A DNA stretch of 64,000 nucleotides. Origin: Streptomyces sp. NBC_01235. GTDB taxonomy: Bacteria > Actinomycetota > Actinomycetes > Streptomycetales > Streptomycetaceae. A program made the translations under genes and the position numbers. This document shows, piece after piece, positions 16,813-25,986 of this stretch. The notes under the pieces were generated by a model. That model was not told the origin of the DNA, searched no databases, and saw only the letters and a program-made list of their open reading frames with translations. The DNA lies in contig NZ_CP108513.1 in NCBI RefSeq assembly GCF_035989285.1, positions 2,356,001-2,420,000 on the forward strand, given 5' to 3'. Each line of letters starts with the position of its first letter. Positions within the stretch are counted from its first letter, which is position 1.

Positions 16813-17308
16813 GGAACAGCTTGAACACGATGATCAGCAGGCCGAGCACGAGGTTCACCGAGGCGGTGGCGGCGACCAGGCGCCATGAGGCTCCGGCCCG
16901 TCGTGCCGCGGCCGCCGACCAGCCCACCTGGCCCGCGACGGCGACCGCGAGGGCGAACCAGAGGGCCCCTTCCAGGTCGAGGCCCAGCAAGGGGCTGACG
17001 GCCACGGCGACGGCCGGCGGGATCGCGGCCTTGACGATCGGCCACTCGTCGCGGCACACCTGGAGCACCATCCGCCGGTCCGGGCCGCCCTGTGTCAGCC
17101 GCGCCCCGAACAGCTGGGCGTGCACATGCGCGATCCAGAACACGACGCCGGTGAGCAACAGCAGCAGCACTAGCTCCAGCCGCGGGGACGAGCCCAGGGT
17201 GCCCGCGCCGACGACCACGGAGGCGGCGAGCATGGACCCGTAGACGCCGCCGGTGTAGTCGGCGGCGACGCGTGCCCGGGCCGCCGCGGCGTGGCCGGTC
17301 CTGGACAT
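16802..17308 (-). CDS. Membrane protein of unknown function
   Basis: A 168-residue protein beginning at ATG 17308, five bases after GGGAGG. After a basic N-terminus (RTGHAAAARARVAADYTGGVYG) it has about five helices (SMLAASVVVGAGTLGS; LELVLLLLLTGVVFWIAHVHA; AAIPPAVAVAVSPLLG; ALWFALAVAVAGQVGW; LVAATASVNLVLGLLIIVFKLFL). The VFWIAHVHAQLFG motif followed by a conserved charged loop recurs in a family of uncharacterised actinobacterial membrane proteins. Its stop codon lies inside the 8-bp tandem repeat. Confidence 0.75.
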   Translation of the reverse strand: MSRTGHAAAARARVAADYTGGVYGSMLAASVVVGAGTLGSSPRLELVLLLLLTGVVFWIAHVHAQLFGARLTQGGPDRRMVLQVCRDEWPIVKAAIPPAVAVAVSPLLGLDLEGALWFALAVAVAGQVGWSAAAARRAGASWRLVAATASVNLVLGLLIIVFKLFLTH

Positions 17309-17345
17309 CACGGCCTCCCTCGACGAGTCGGACGGTTCGGACCGG

Positions 17346-18983
17346 TCAGCGAGGCGGTCCGGTCGCGCCGGTCGGCGCGCCGGCCCCGGCCCGGCTCGGA
17401 CGTTCGGCCTTCCGGGTCGGCAGATGCGACGTGACCAGGAAACTGGCGAGCGTGATGCCGCCGGCGGCCAGGATCGCCGCCTTCAGGCCGTCGAGCTGCG
17501 CCGAGGCGTAGGAATCCGTGAGGGCGTCGACCTCGGCCGCCGGCAGCCCGGCGTCCTCGGCCGCCGAGCGCACCTGCTCGGTGGGGACGAAGCTGATGCC
17601 GGCCTCGAGGGCGACACCGGTCTGCCGCTGGGCCTCCTCCGACAGGCGCGGATTGTCCTCCACCTGCGTGGTGAAGGCCTGGGCCAGGGCGCCGACCAGC
17701 AGCGATCCGATGAGCGCGGTGCCCAGCGCGGAGCCCAGGTTCTGCGCCGTGAACTGCAGCCCGCCGACCTCGCTGCGTTCGTCCTCGCCCACGGAGGACT
17801 GGACGACGTTGCCCAGCTGCGAGGCGAGCAGGCCCATGCCCACGCCGAGCAGGGCCATCGCCCCGGCGAACTGCGCGTCGTCGATGACGGGGTCGATGGT
17901 GGCGAGCAGCCACACGATGGCCGCGACCAGGATCGCCAGGGCGATCCGGACCACCCGGCGCGGGCCGGCCACCCGGCTCAGCCGGGCGCCGCCCATCGAG
18001 GCCACGAGCATGGTGACCGACACGGGGAGCAGTCGCAGACCGGTCTCGAAGGCGTCGAAGCCCTGCACGACCTGGAGGTACAGCGGGATGGTGAAGAACA
18101 GTCCCAGCAGGATGAGGTTCTGGCTCAGCAGACACATCAGGCCGGATCGCAGCGTGGGCCGGTGCAGCAGCGCCAGATGCACCAGCGGCTCGGCGCCGTG
18201 GGCGTCCCGGCGCCGCTCCCAGTGCACGAAGACGGCGAGGACGGCCGCTCCGGCGCCGACGACGAACAGCGTGGGCGAGAAGCCCATGACGGTGAAGGGC
18301 GGGTTGCGGGGCTGCACCCAGCCCCACGTGCCGCTCTGCAGCACCCCGAGCACACCGAGCGCCAGACCGGCCGCCGAGAGCGCGGCGCCCACCCCGTCGA
18401 GGTGGGTGCGCGGGCCGGTGCGGGGGGACTCCGTGATCACGCGGCGGAAGCACAGCACCACCAGCACGACCACGACCTCACCGGCGAAGACCAGCCGCCA
18501 GGTGAGATACGTCGTCACCCAGCCGCCCAGCAGCGGGCCGACCGCGATGCCCGCGCCGGCCAGGCCGCCGATGACGCCATAGGCCACGGCCCGGTCCCGC
18601 CCCCGGTAGGACTCGGCGACCAGCGCCGCCATGGCCGGCAGGACCATCGCGGCGCCCAGCCCCTCGATGACCGACCAGCCCAGCGCGAGGACCCACAGGG
18701 TGGGAGCGGCGGCGGTGAGGGCCGATCCCGTGGCATAGACGACGAGGCCGAGGAAGAAGAGCCGACGTCGTCCGAAGATGTCCCCGAACCGGCCGCCGAT
18801 GATCATGAAGGCCGCCATGACCAGGGCGTACAGGGTGATGACGGCCTGGATGGCCGTCACCTCGGTGTCGAAGTCCTCGACCAGTTGGCTGATCGAGACG
18901 TTCATGACGGACGTGTCCAGGACCATCAGGAACTGGGCGGTGCCCAGGACCATCAGGGCCCGCCAGCGGGTCACAGTGTCCAC
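17346..18983 (-). CDS. MFS multidrug transporter, EmrB/QacA (DHA2) family
   Basis: About 545 residues with 14 predicted helices. Motif A is present after helix 2 (GGRFGDIFGRRRLFFLG), and helix 1 carries the LDTSVMNVSISQLVEDF signature typical of DHA2 14-TM drug:H+ antiporters. Motif C-like GLAGAGIAVGPLLGGWV follows. A periplasmic/cytoplasmic tail (ALEAGISFVPTEQVRSAAEDAGLP...) near the C-terminus precedes the last helix. GTG 18983 with GGGGG upstream is preferred over GTG 19025. It lies 79 bp downstream of the MalT-like regulator on the same strand and may be its target. Confidence 0.9.
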   Translation of the reverse strand: MDTVTRWRALMVLGTAQFLMVLDTSVMNVSISQLVEDFDTEVTAIQAVITLYALVMAAFMIIGGRFGDIFGRRRLFFLGLVVYATGSALTAAAPTLWVLALGWSVIEGLGAAMVLPAMAALVAESYRGRDRAVAYGVIGGLAGAGIAVGPLLGGWVTTYLTWRLVFAGEVVVVLVVLCFRRVITESPRTGPRTHLDGVGAALSAAGLALGVLGVLQSGTWGWVQPRNPPFTVMGFSPTLFVVGAGAAVLAVFVHWERRRDAHGAEPLVHLALLHRPTLRSGLMCLLSQNLILLGLFFTIPLYLQVVQGFDAFETGLRLLPVSVTMLVASMGGARLSRVAGPRRVVRIALAILVAAIVWLLATIDPVIDDAQFAGAMALLGVGMGLLASQLGNVVQSSVGEDERSEVGGLQFTAQNLGSALGTALIGSLLVGALAQAFTTQVEDNPRLSEEAQRQTGVALEAGISFVPTEQVRSAAEDAGLPAAEVDALTDSYASAQLDGLKAAILAAGGITLASFLVTSHLPTRKAERPSRAGAGAPTGATGPPR

Positions 18984-19062
18984 GCCCCCATCAGAGCCGG
19001 GAAACCCGGCCGGCGCCTCACCCACGACGGGCGAGCCGGAGAGCCCGGGCGTCCTCGACCGT

Positions 19063-21855
19063 TCACAGCAGGTTCAGCTCACGGGCGCGGCGTACCGCGT
19101 CGTTGCGGCGGTTGACCGCCAGTTTCCGGTAGGCGCTCTTGAGGTGGGTCTTGACCGTGTTCACCGACACGTACAGATCGGCGGCGATCTCTTCCGTCGA
19201 CATCATCAGGGCCAGCCTGCGCAACACGTCGCGTTCGCGTCCGCTCAGTTCCTCGACGACCGGGGGCGGCTGGCCGTCGGACGGCGGCGCCCCGGGGGTG
19301 AACCAGTCCGCGGCCGCCCCCTGGGGTGACGGCGTGCCCAGGAAGGGGCGGATCCAGGGGCCGGCTTCGAGGAAGGGGCGTCTCAGCCCTTCGCGCCGCG
19401 CCTCGCGCAGTGCCTGGGCGACCAGTCTGCGCGAGCCGGACGTGTCGCCCGCCTCGGCCGCCGCCTGCGCCCGCACCAACGTGGCCCGGACGGTCACGGC
19501 GGGTCCGACGCGGCCCGCGGCGCGCACGCCGTCGAGCAGGTCGGCCGCCGCCCCGGGCCTGCCCGCGGCGAGCTGGGCCCGTGCGGCCCCCACCGCGCAC
19601 GCCGCCTGTTCGCCGGGCAGCGCCCCCAGCACCTCGACGGCGGCCTCCGGCCGGCCCGCGGCCAGGTGCGCGGCGGCGACGACGAGTGCCGTCTGTCCCT
19701 CCGCCCAGGGAGAGACCACGGCGGCGGGAACGGCCCGCTCCGCGGCCGCGAGCGCGGCGCGCGTGTCACCGCGGGCCAGATGCAGGCGGGCGGTGGTGAT
19801 GGCCCGGCCCGCCTCCATGACCGGGTCCCGCAGCGCGGGATGCGACCTGACCGCCTCGTCGAGGAGTGCCTGAGCCCGGCCCAGCTCGTCGCGGTCCACG
19901 GCGACGGCGGCCAGGACCAGCCGTCCCATGCCGGAACCGGACGGCTGCGGCAGGCCGTAGCGCTCCGTCTCGGTCAACGCGGCCCGCGCCTTGCGCTCCG
20001 CGCTGCTTGGCCAGCCGTTCAGGTAGTCGATCAGAGCCAGCCGACCGAGCGAGTCCTCGCGGGCGAGCGCCGTCGACGCACCTGCCGAGGACCCGGCCAC
20101 CCTCGACAGGGCGGCGCTCGCATCGTCGAACCGGCCGGCCCACAGCCGCGCCGAGCCCAGGTGGGCCAGCAGGAGGGCGGTGAGTTCGGGGTGCCTGTCC
20201 AGCAGATCGGCGGGGACCTGGTCGCGCAGTGTCTCGGCTGCCGCAGCGGCCAGCTCCGCCCGGCCGGGCGCACCCGTCAACCGGGCGGCCAGCGCCTCCA
20301 GCAGGGCACAGCTCAACCGCGCCGCCACGAGACCGGGCGCCTCGCCCGCCGGACTCCACTCGGCCGCCGTCAAAGCCCCTTCGGCCGCGAGGCCGTCGTG
20401 TCCCCTCGCCGGACCCTGTTCCCCCGGCTCCCTCGGGTCCCTCATCAGGCCCAACTCGACTGCTGTCAGGCCGAGTTCAGCGCTCAGGCTCTGCTCCGCG
20501 CGACGCAGGTGGGTCTGGCCGCGGTCGAGATCGCGCCGGGACAGCTCTCGGGCCGCACGGACGAGATCCGTCGCGGGGCTCCTGGCCTCCGGCCCCATCC
20601 GGGAGAACAGTTCGGTGAGTTCGTCGGAGCGCAGGCCGGTGAAGAGCCTGCCGATGGCGAGGTCGTCGACGAGGGCGCCGGCGGTGAAGTCCCAGTCACC
20701 CGCGGCGGCCCCGTGCCCGAGCGTGTCCGCGAGGGATCCCGAGCCCCTCAGCCACAGCGCGGCCCGCCGGTGCAGTTCGGGTTCCAGACCCGGAGAACGC
20801 ACCCGCAGATGGGCCCGGAGGATCTCCCCGAACAGCGGGTGGAGGCGGTACCAGCCCTGCCCCAGGTGCTCGACGAACGCGTTGTCGCGGCACAGACCGG
20901 CCAGAATGGGACCGGCGCCGGTACGCTCGGTCAGCGCGTTCACGAGCTCGGGACAGAATCGGTCGAGGACGCTGACGCGCAGCAGGACGTCCTGTGTCTC
21001 GGGGGGCTGCCGCCTGAGCACCTCCGCAAGCAGGAAGTCGGCGACCGTGGTGCGGTCGGCCTCGAACTCCTTCAGATACGTCTCCGGATCCGGGCTCTCG
21101 CGCGCGGCGAGGGCGCACAGCCGCAGGCCGGCGGCCCAGCCCCGGGTGCGTTCCACGAGCCCCCGCGTCGCGTTCGCCGACAGCCGCAGGCCGTGCAGTG
21201 CCAGCAGCTCGGCCGCCTCCTCGCAGGTGAAGGCCAGTTCAGCGGCCCGGATCTCCGTGAGGTCGCCGGCCGCCCGGTACCGGTGCAGGGGCAGCAGCGG
21301 TTCGGTCCGGCTGACGAGGATCAGGCGGACGCCGTCGCCGGCGTGATGCAGAACGAACTCCAGCTGCTCCGCGATCTCCGGGTCGATCACCCGGTCGTAC
21401 TCGTCGAGCACCACGGTCACGGGCCGGTCCCGGGCGCACAGCTCGGCGGCGAGCCGTGCCAGCAGCGTGGGGGGCACGCGGCTCGCGTCCGTGGGGCAGC
21501 CGATCTCCACGGGCAGGGACATCCCGCAGGCGCGCAGGGCCTGGAGCACGTACGCCCAGAACATGCCCGGGCCCTGGCCGGCCGCGTCGATGGTGAGCCA
21601 GGCGACGGGCCCCTCGCACCGCGCGGCCCAGTCGGCGACCAGCAGCGTCTTGCCCTCGCCCGCGGCCCCGTTGACCATGGTCAGCGGCGTCCGCAGCGCC
21701 TGGTCGAGGTGCCTGACGAGCCGTTCGCGCCACAGGAACGTCACCGGCCGGGCCGGTACGACGAACCGTGCGCGCAGAAAGGGATCCCCCTGGGGATCGG
21801 CGTCCGGAGCCGTCAGTCGAGAACCGTTCTCCTCAAGGCCGGGCATGGCGCTCAC
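19063..21855 (-). CDS. MalT/LAL-type LuxR-family ATPase regulator
   Basis: A 930-residue protein. Residues 40-300 form a STAND-type ATPase with Walker A GAAGEGKT (63-70), Walker B in VTVVLDEYDRV and the arginine-rich region LLPLHRYRAAGDLTEIRAAELAF. Residues 330-850 are Ala/Leu-rich TPR-like helices. The C-terminal LuxR helix-turn-helix reads ELSGRERDVLRRLALMMSTEEIAADLYVSVNTVKTHLKSAYRKLAVNRR. MalT-like proteins bind ATP and a small inducer, then oligomerise to activate transcription. Start is GTG 21855 (ATG 21846 possible). An efflux pump gene follows 79 bp downstream; the inducer is unknown. Confidence 0.92.
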   Translation of the reverse strand: MSAMPGLEENGSRLTAPDADPQGDPFLRARFVVPARPVTFLWRERLVRHLDQALRTPLTMVNGAAGEGKTLLVADWAARCEGPVAWLTIDAAGQGPGMFWAYVLQALRACGMSLPVEIGCPTDASRVPPTLLARLAAELCARDRPVTVVLDEYDRVIDPEIAEQLEFVLHHAGDGVRLILVSRTEPLLPLHRYRAAGDLTEIRAAELAFTCEEAAELLALHGLRLSANATRGLVERTRGWAAGLRLCALAARESPDPETYLKEFEADRTTVADFLLAEVLRRQPPETQDVLLRVSVLDRFCPELVNALTERTGAGPILAGLCRDNAFVEHLGQGWYRLHPLFGEILRAHLRVRSPGLEPELHRRAALWLRGSGSLADTLGHGAAAGDWDFTAGALVDDLAIGRLFTGLRSDELTELFSRMGPEARSPATDLVRAARELSRRDLDRGQTHLRRAEQSLSAELGLTAVELGLMRDPREPGEQGPARGHDGLAAEGALTAAEWSPAGEAPGLVAARLSCALLEALAARLTGAPGRAELAAAAAETLRDQVPADLLDRHPELTALLLAHLGSARLWAGRFDDASAALSRVAGSSAGASTALAREDSLGRLALIDYLNGWPSSAERKARAALTETERYGLPQPSGSGMGRLVLAAVAVDRDELGRAQALLDEAVRSHPALRDPVMEAGRAITTARLHLARGDTRAALAAAERAVPAAVVSPWAEGQTALVVAAAHLAAGRPEAAVEVLGALPGEQAACAVGAARAQLAAGRPGAAADLLDGVRAAGRVGPAVTVRATLVRAQAAAEAGDTSGSRRLVAQALREARREGLRRPFLEAGPWIRPFLGTPSPQGAAADWFTPGAPPSDGQPPPVVEELSGRERDVLRRLALMMSTEEIAADLYVSVNTVKTHLKSAYRKLAVNRRNDAVRRARELNLL

Positions 21856-22038
21856 CGCCGCTGCTCGTCAGGTCATGGGTAGCGCTACCCGCCATGATCC
21901 CAGGGTTGCGCTCCGGACGCGCTGCGAGAGTCCCGCACACCACGGTTCGGCCTGCTCACAGAGGGGCCGGCGGAAACAGGCCAGGACTCGCGGATTGGCC
22001 TTGGCCGACGGCTCGGCCCACCCCCTACCGTCACCGGC

Positions 22039-22848
22039 ATGCGGATTCGAATCGTCGACGCCTTCACCGACCGCCCCTTCGCCGGCAACCCGGCCGGGGT
22101 CCTGCTCCTGGACGCCTTCCCGGACGACGGCCGGCTCCAGAACGTGGCCCTGGAGGTCAACCACGCCGAGACGGCGTTCGCCCACCCGCTCCCCGAGGGC
22201 GGCGAGGCGGACTGGGCCCTGCGCTGGTTCACGCCCGTCGCCGAGGTCGACATGTGCGGCCACGCCACGCTCGCCACGGCCCACGTCCTGCACACCACGG
22301 GCGCCCACGTGGGCCCGGTGCGCTTCGCCACCCGCAGCGGTGTCCTCGTCGCGACGCCGGCCGAGGACGGCTCGATCACCCTGGACTTCCCGACCGCCCC
22401 GCTGACGAGGGTCGAGATCCCGGCCGGGGTCGCCGAGGCCCTGGGCGTCGAGCCGCTCGGCTGCTTCGACACCGGCTCGCACGTCGGTGACCTGCTGGTC
22501 GAGCTCGCCGACGAGAAAACCGTCCACGCCCTGCGGCCGGACCACAAGGCCCTGGCCGCCTACTCCCGCCGCGGCGTCATCGCCACCGCCCGCGCCGAGA
22601 ACCCGGACCTGGGGTACGACTTCGTCTCCCGCTGCTTCTTCCCGAACTTCGGCATCGACGAGGACCCGGTGACCGGAAGCGCCCACACCGCCCTGGCGCC
22701 CTACTGGTCCGAGCGCCTCGGCCGCACCGCCCTGACCGGCCTGCAGGCCTCACCGCGTTCCGGCCGCGTCCACACCGAACTACGCGGCGACCGCACCCTG
22801 CTGACCGGCCGCGCGGTCACGGTGATCGAGGGAGACCTGCTCGCCTAG
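22039..22848 (+). CDS. PhzF-family isomerase/epimerase
   Basis: A 269-residue protein with the two-lobed PhzF fold. The N-terminal lobe carries DAFTDRPFAGNPAGVLLLD and the catalytic Glu44 in NHAETAF, the equivalent of Glu45 in PhzF. Further motifs are RWFTPVAEVDMCGHATLATAHVL and FVSRCFFPNFGIDEDPVTGSAHTALAPYW, which bind substrate at the lobe interface. Pseudomonas PhzF isomerises a dihydro-anthranilate in phenazine synthesis, but most homologues, including stand-alone actinobacterial copies like this one, have unknown substrates. No phenazine genes are visible. It faces the CPBP gene with a small hairpin near 22878-22892 between them. Confidence 0.93.
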   Translation: MRIRIVDAFTDRPFAGNPAGVLLLDAFPDDGRLQNVALEVNHAETAFAHPLPEGGEADWALRWFTPVAEVDMCGHATLATAHVLHTTGAHVGPVRFATRSGVLVATPAEDGSITLDFPTAPLTRVEIPAGVAEALGVEPLGCFDTGSHVGDLLVELADEKTVHALRPDHKALAAYSRRGVIATARAENPDLGYDFVSRCFFPNFGIDEDPVTGSAHTALAPYWSERLGRTALTGLQASPRSGRVHTELRGDRTLLTGRAVTVIEGDLLA

Positions 22849-22978
22849 CCAGGGCCGGTCCGACACATTCCCGCCGTCCGCCCGGAGGGCGGGCCCCACG
22901 GCGTCATGGGCGCCGAGCGTGCGTGCCAGGCTCCCGGGACAGCACACCTGGACCCCGGGTCGTCCGGGAAGGGGTGGC

Positions 22979-23758
22979 TCACGCCGTCGGCAGCCACCCC
23001 ACCTTCCCCGCCAGCAGCGCGTATCCCACGAAGGCCCCGATGTCGAGCAGGGAGTGCGCCACCACCAGGGGTCCCACCCGGCCCCAGCGCCGGTAGAGGT
23101 AGACGAACACCACGCCCATCACCATGTTGCCGATGAAACCGCCGACGCCCTGGTAGAGGTGGTACGAGCCGCGCAGCACGGAACTGGCCACGAGCGCGGT
23201 GCCCGGCGTCCAGCCCAACTGGCCGAGCCGGCGCAGCAGATAGCCGACGACGATGACCTCTTCGAGGATCGCGTTCTGCATCGCGGACAGGACCAGCACC
23301 GGGTACTTCCACCACACGTCGGGCAGTGCCTCCGGCACCACCGTGAGGTTGAAGCCGAGGCCGCGGGCCGCCAGATAGAAGGCGATGCCGGTGCTGCCGA
23401 TCACCGCCGCGATCGCCGCCCCCCGGCCGAGGTCCGGCCAGGGCCGGGTGCGGTCGAAGCCGAGCGTCCGCAACCCTTGTCCCTCGCGCAGCAGGAAGTG
23501 CGCGACCAGCGCCACCGGGACGAGCGCCGTGGCGATCCCGAAGAGCTGCCAGGCGAGATCGAGCCACGGACGGCCTGGCGCGGCCGAGGCGTTGAGGGTC
23601 GCCGCCTGGTCCTTCAGGCCTCCCGGTTTGGTGACTGATCCGACAAAACTGATCAGAGCGGATACACCGCTCGCGCCGAGCGAAAGCCCCAGAACGAGCA
23701 GCGTCTCGTCCCGGAAAATCCGTCGCGAGAGCCGTTCCTGCGGAAAAGAATCAGCCAC
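22979..23758 (-). CDS. CPBP-family intramembrane metalloprotease
   Basis: A 259-residue membrane protein with eight hydrophobic segments. The CPBP/Abi motifs are visible: motif 1 AILEEVIVVGYLLRRLG (the EE pair with a basic residue spaced downstream), motif 2 SSVLRGSYHLYQG (His), and motif 3 PLVVAHSLLDIGAF (His-x3-Asp). In Rce1-type members these residues bind zinc and cleave prenylated or membrane peptides; bacterial relatives include bacteriocin self-immunity proteins. The glutamate pair is followed by VVGYLLRR rather than the usual xxxR, a mild deviation. The physiological substrate is unknown. Confidence 0.9.
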   Translation of the reverse strand: MADSFPQERLSRRIFRDETLLVLGLSLGASGVSALISFVGSVTKPGGLKDQAATLNASAAPGRPWLDLAWQLFGIATALVPVALVAHFLLREGQGLRTLGFDRTRPWPDLGRGAAIAAVIGSTGIAFYLAARGLGFNLTVVPEALPDVWWKYPVLVLSAMQNAILEEVIVVGYLLRRLGQLGWTPGTALVASSVLRGSYHLYQGVGGFIGNMVMGVVFVYLYRRWGRVGPLVVAHSLLDIGAFVGYALLAGKVGWLPTA

Positions 23759-23973
23759 CTACCCCGCCTCCACCTGCACACTTGCCTCCAGTTGCGTAAA
23801 CCCGCAGCATCCCCACCCCTGCCTCGCTAGGGTCTCGAAAGAAGTTACGAAGATCGTGCGTGACAGGCCGTCGGGGGGACGGGCGCCGTACGGGGCGTAC
23901 CTCCCCTTCGCTTGCCGTGCGGCGGATTTCCGCCACGGAGGACGACAGGTCGACAGGGAGGGGCACCACCGTC

Positions 23974-25734
23974 ATGGGACGTCACAGCTTGCCCGATCAG
24001 TACGGGGCGGGCGCCAGCGACCCCCGCCCTCGCATGCGCCGGCGCACCGTGGCCGTCGCGACCGCCCTCGTCCTCACCGTCGCCGGGGGCACCGCGGCCG
24101 CCGTGCGGAGCGGTCTGCTCTCCTTCGGCTCCTCCTGCCGTGAACACCCCGTGCGGCTGACCGTGGCCGCCTCCCCCGACCTGGCCCCGGCGCTCACGGT
24201 CGCGGCGAAGCAGGCCAAGGACAGCGGCCTCACCTCCGACGGGCAGTGCCTCGCGGTCACCGTCGCGCCGCGCGAGTCGTCCGAGGTCGCCGACACGCTG
24301 GGCGCGGGCAAGGATGCGGACGCGCAGGTGTGGGTGGCGGACTCGGACCTGTGGGTCCAGCGGATCACCGCCGACCGCAGGGCGATCCAGGTGACCCAGG
24401 TGGGCAACGTGGCCTCCACGCCCGTGGCCGTGGCGATGGTCCCGACGGCCGCGAAGTCGCTGGGCTGGCCGAAGAAGACGTACTCCTGGCTGGAGCTGGC
24501 CGGCGCCGCCCTCCAGGACAGCTCCCTGCGGCTGGGCGCGGCCGATCCGGCGCGCAGCGCGACCGGACTGCTCGCGCTGACCCGGCTCGGCACCGCGGCG
24601 GCCGGCGTCAAGGGCGGGGACACTCAGGCCGCCGCCCTGATGAAGACGCTCTCCCAGCGCACCTCGGACACCGACAGCCAGGTCCTTCGGACGCTGCCGC
24701 GCAACACCTCGGAAGCCGAGCAGGGCAACCCCGAACGCAACCAGGCGGTCGTCGTCACCGAGCAGGCCTCGTTCACGTACAACGCGTCGGCGGACGCGGG
24801 CACCGGGCTGGACCTGTTCTATCCGAAGGACGGCTCACCACGGCTCGACTACCCGTACACACTGGTCGACAAGACGAGGCTGAGCACCGACGAGAGCCGG
24901 GCGGCGATCCGGTTCATGACCTACCTGCGCCGCCCCGAGCAGCAGAGACTTCTCCAGAAACGCGGCTTCCGGACATCCGACTACGACGCCCCGCAGACGG
25001 TGGTGAGCGCGGCCGGCGGCAGCAGCCCGCAGCCGTTCGCCGAGCCGGCCGCCCGGCCGGCGTCGGACACGGCCGTGGACGAAACGCTGGGGACGTGGAC
25101 GATCACGGTGCAGAGCGCCCGGCTCACCACGGTCGTCGACGCCTCCTCCTCCATGTCCGAGCCCGTCCCCGGCACGGGCCGCTCGCGCATGGACGTCACC
25201 AAGGCCTCCCTGCTCCAGGCCCTCGCCACCTTCACCCCGGAGGACGAGATCGGCCTGTGGGAGTTCTCCACCAAGCTGGACGGCGACAAGGACTACCGCG
25301 TTCTGGTCCCCACCGGACGGCTCGGCACCGGCTCCCAGAGCGACCGCCTCTCGGCGGCCTTCGGCGACCTGGCGCCCATACCGAACGGCGCGACCGGCCT
25401 CTACGACACGACGCTCGCGGCCTACCAGGAGGCGACCGCTACGTACGTCAAGGGCAAGTTCAACGCCCTGGTGATCCTCACCGACGGCGTCAACCAGGAC
25501 CCCGGCAGCATCTCCCGCACCACCCTCCTCACCGAACTCCGGAAACTCACCAGCCCCGAACGCCCGGTGCCCCTGATCATGATCGCGGTGGGTCCCGACG
25601 CGGACCGCGAGGAGGCCGACCAGATAGCCAGGGCCACCGGCGGCTCGGGCCAGTCGGTGACGGACCCGTCCCAGATCCACACAGTGATCCTGAAGGCGAT
25701 CGTGGCGGCGGGCACACAGGGGGGCGAGGGCTGA
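23974..25734 (+). CDS. Exported substrate-binding-like/von Willebrand A domain protein
   Basis: A 586-residue protein starting at ATG 23974 after GGGAGGGG. The N-terminus is RMRRRTVAVATALVLTVAGGTAAAV, an uncleaved or signal-type hydrophobic segment. Residues 55-350 form an extracellular solute-binding-like domain (VRLTVAASPDLAPALTVAAKQAK... typical of SBP_bac_11). A vWA domain follows, with the MIDAS residues Asp389, Ser391 and Ser393 in VDASSSMSEP, a conserved Thr in TKASLLQALATF, and ILTDGVNQD. This fusion is common in Streptomyces and its function is undetermined; a metal-dependent surface binding role is plausible. The intergenic repeat with hexamers follows the gene. Confidence 0.88.
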   Translation: MGRHSLPDQYGAGASDPRPRMRRRTVAVATALVLTVAGGTAAAVRSGLLSFGSSCREHPVRLTVAASPDLAPALTVAAKQAKDSGLTSDGQCLAVTVAPRESSEVADTLGAGKDADAQVWVADSDLWVQRITADRRAIQVTQVGNVASTPVAVAMVPTAAKSLGWPKKTYSWLELAGAALQDSSLRLGAADPARSATGLLALTRLGTAAAGVKGGDTQAAALMKTLSQRTSDTDSQVLRTLPRNTSEAEQGNPERNQAVVVTEQASFTYNASADAGTGLDLFYPKDGSPRLDYPYTLVDKTRLSTDESRAAIRFMTYLRRPEQQRLLQKRGFRTSDYDAPQTVVSAAGGSSPQPFAEPAARPASDTAVDETLGTWTITVQSARLTTVVDASSSMSEPVPGTGRSRMDVTKASLLQALATFTPEDEIGLWEFSTKLDGDKDYRVLVPTGRLGTGSQSDRLSAAFGDLAPIPNGATGLYDTTLAAYQEATATYVKGKFNALVILTDGVNQDPGSISRTTLLTELRKLTSPERPVPLIMIAVGPDADREEADQIARATGGSGQSVTDPSQIHTVILKAIVAAGTQGGEG

Positions 25735-25768
25735 GCGTTCCAAGGCGGCGAGGGCTGACTTTTCACGG

Positions 25769-25945
25769 GCGCGGGCAACGGCTCCGACCGGAAACCGCCC
25801 CGCGCCCCAGCCGACCCAGGAGCGCGGGCAACGGCTCCGACCGGAAACCGCCCCGGACCCCAGCCGACCCAGGGGCGCGGGGAACTGCGCGACCAGCGCC
25901 CACGCACCCGCACCCGCACCCGCACCCGCACCCGCACCCGCACCC
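25769..25945. repeat. 52-bp direct repeat plus hexamer run
   Basis: Two nearly identical 52-bp copies (25769-25820 and 25822-25873; GCGCGGGCAACGGCTCCGAC... ACCCAGG) are followed by the Streptomyces dispersed repeat GCGCGGGGAACTGCGCGACC (25875) and seven perfect GCACCC hexamers (25904-25945). It fills the 252-bp gap between the convergent vWA and GCS genes and may double as a transcription end. Confidence 0.85.
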
Positions 25946-25986
25946 GCACAGACCACACAACCGAAAGCCCCGAACCGCACCGCCCC

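Noticed and set aside
25904..25945. CRISPR-like array in the hexamer run
   Set aside because: The repeats are contiguous six-base units with no spacers and no cas genes nearby.
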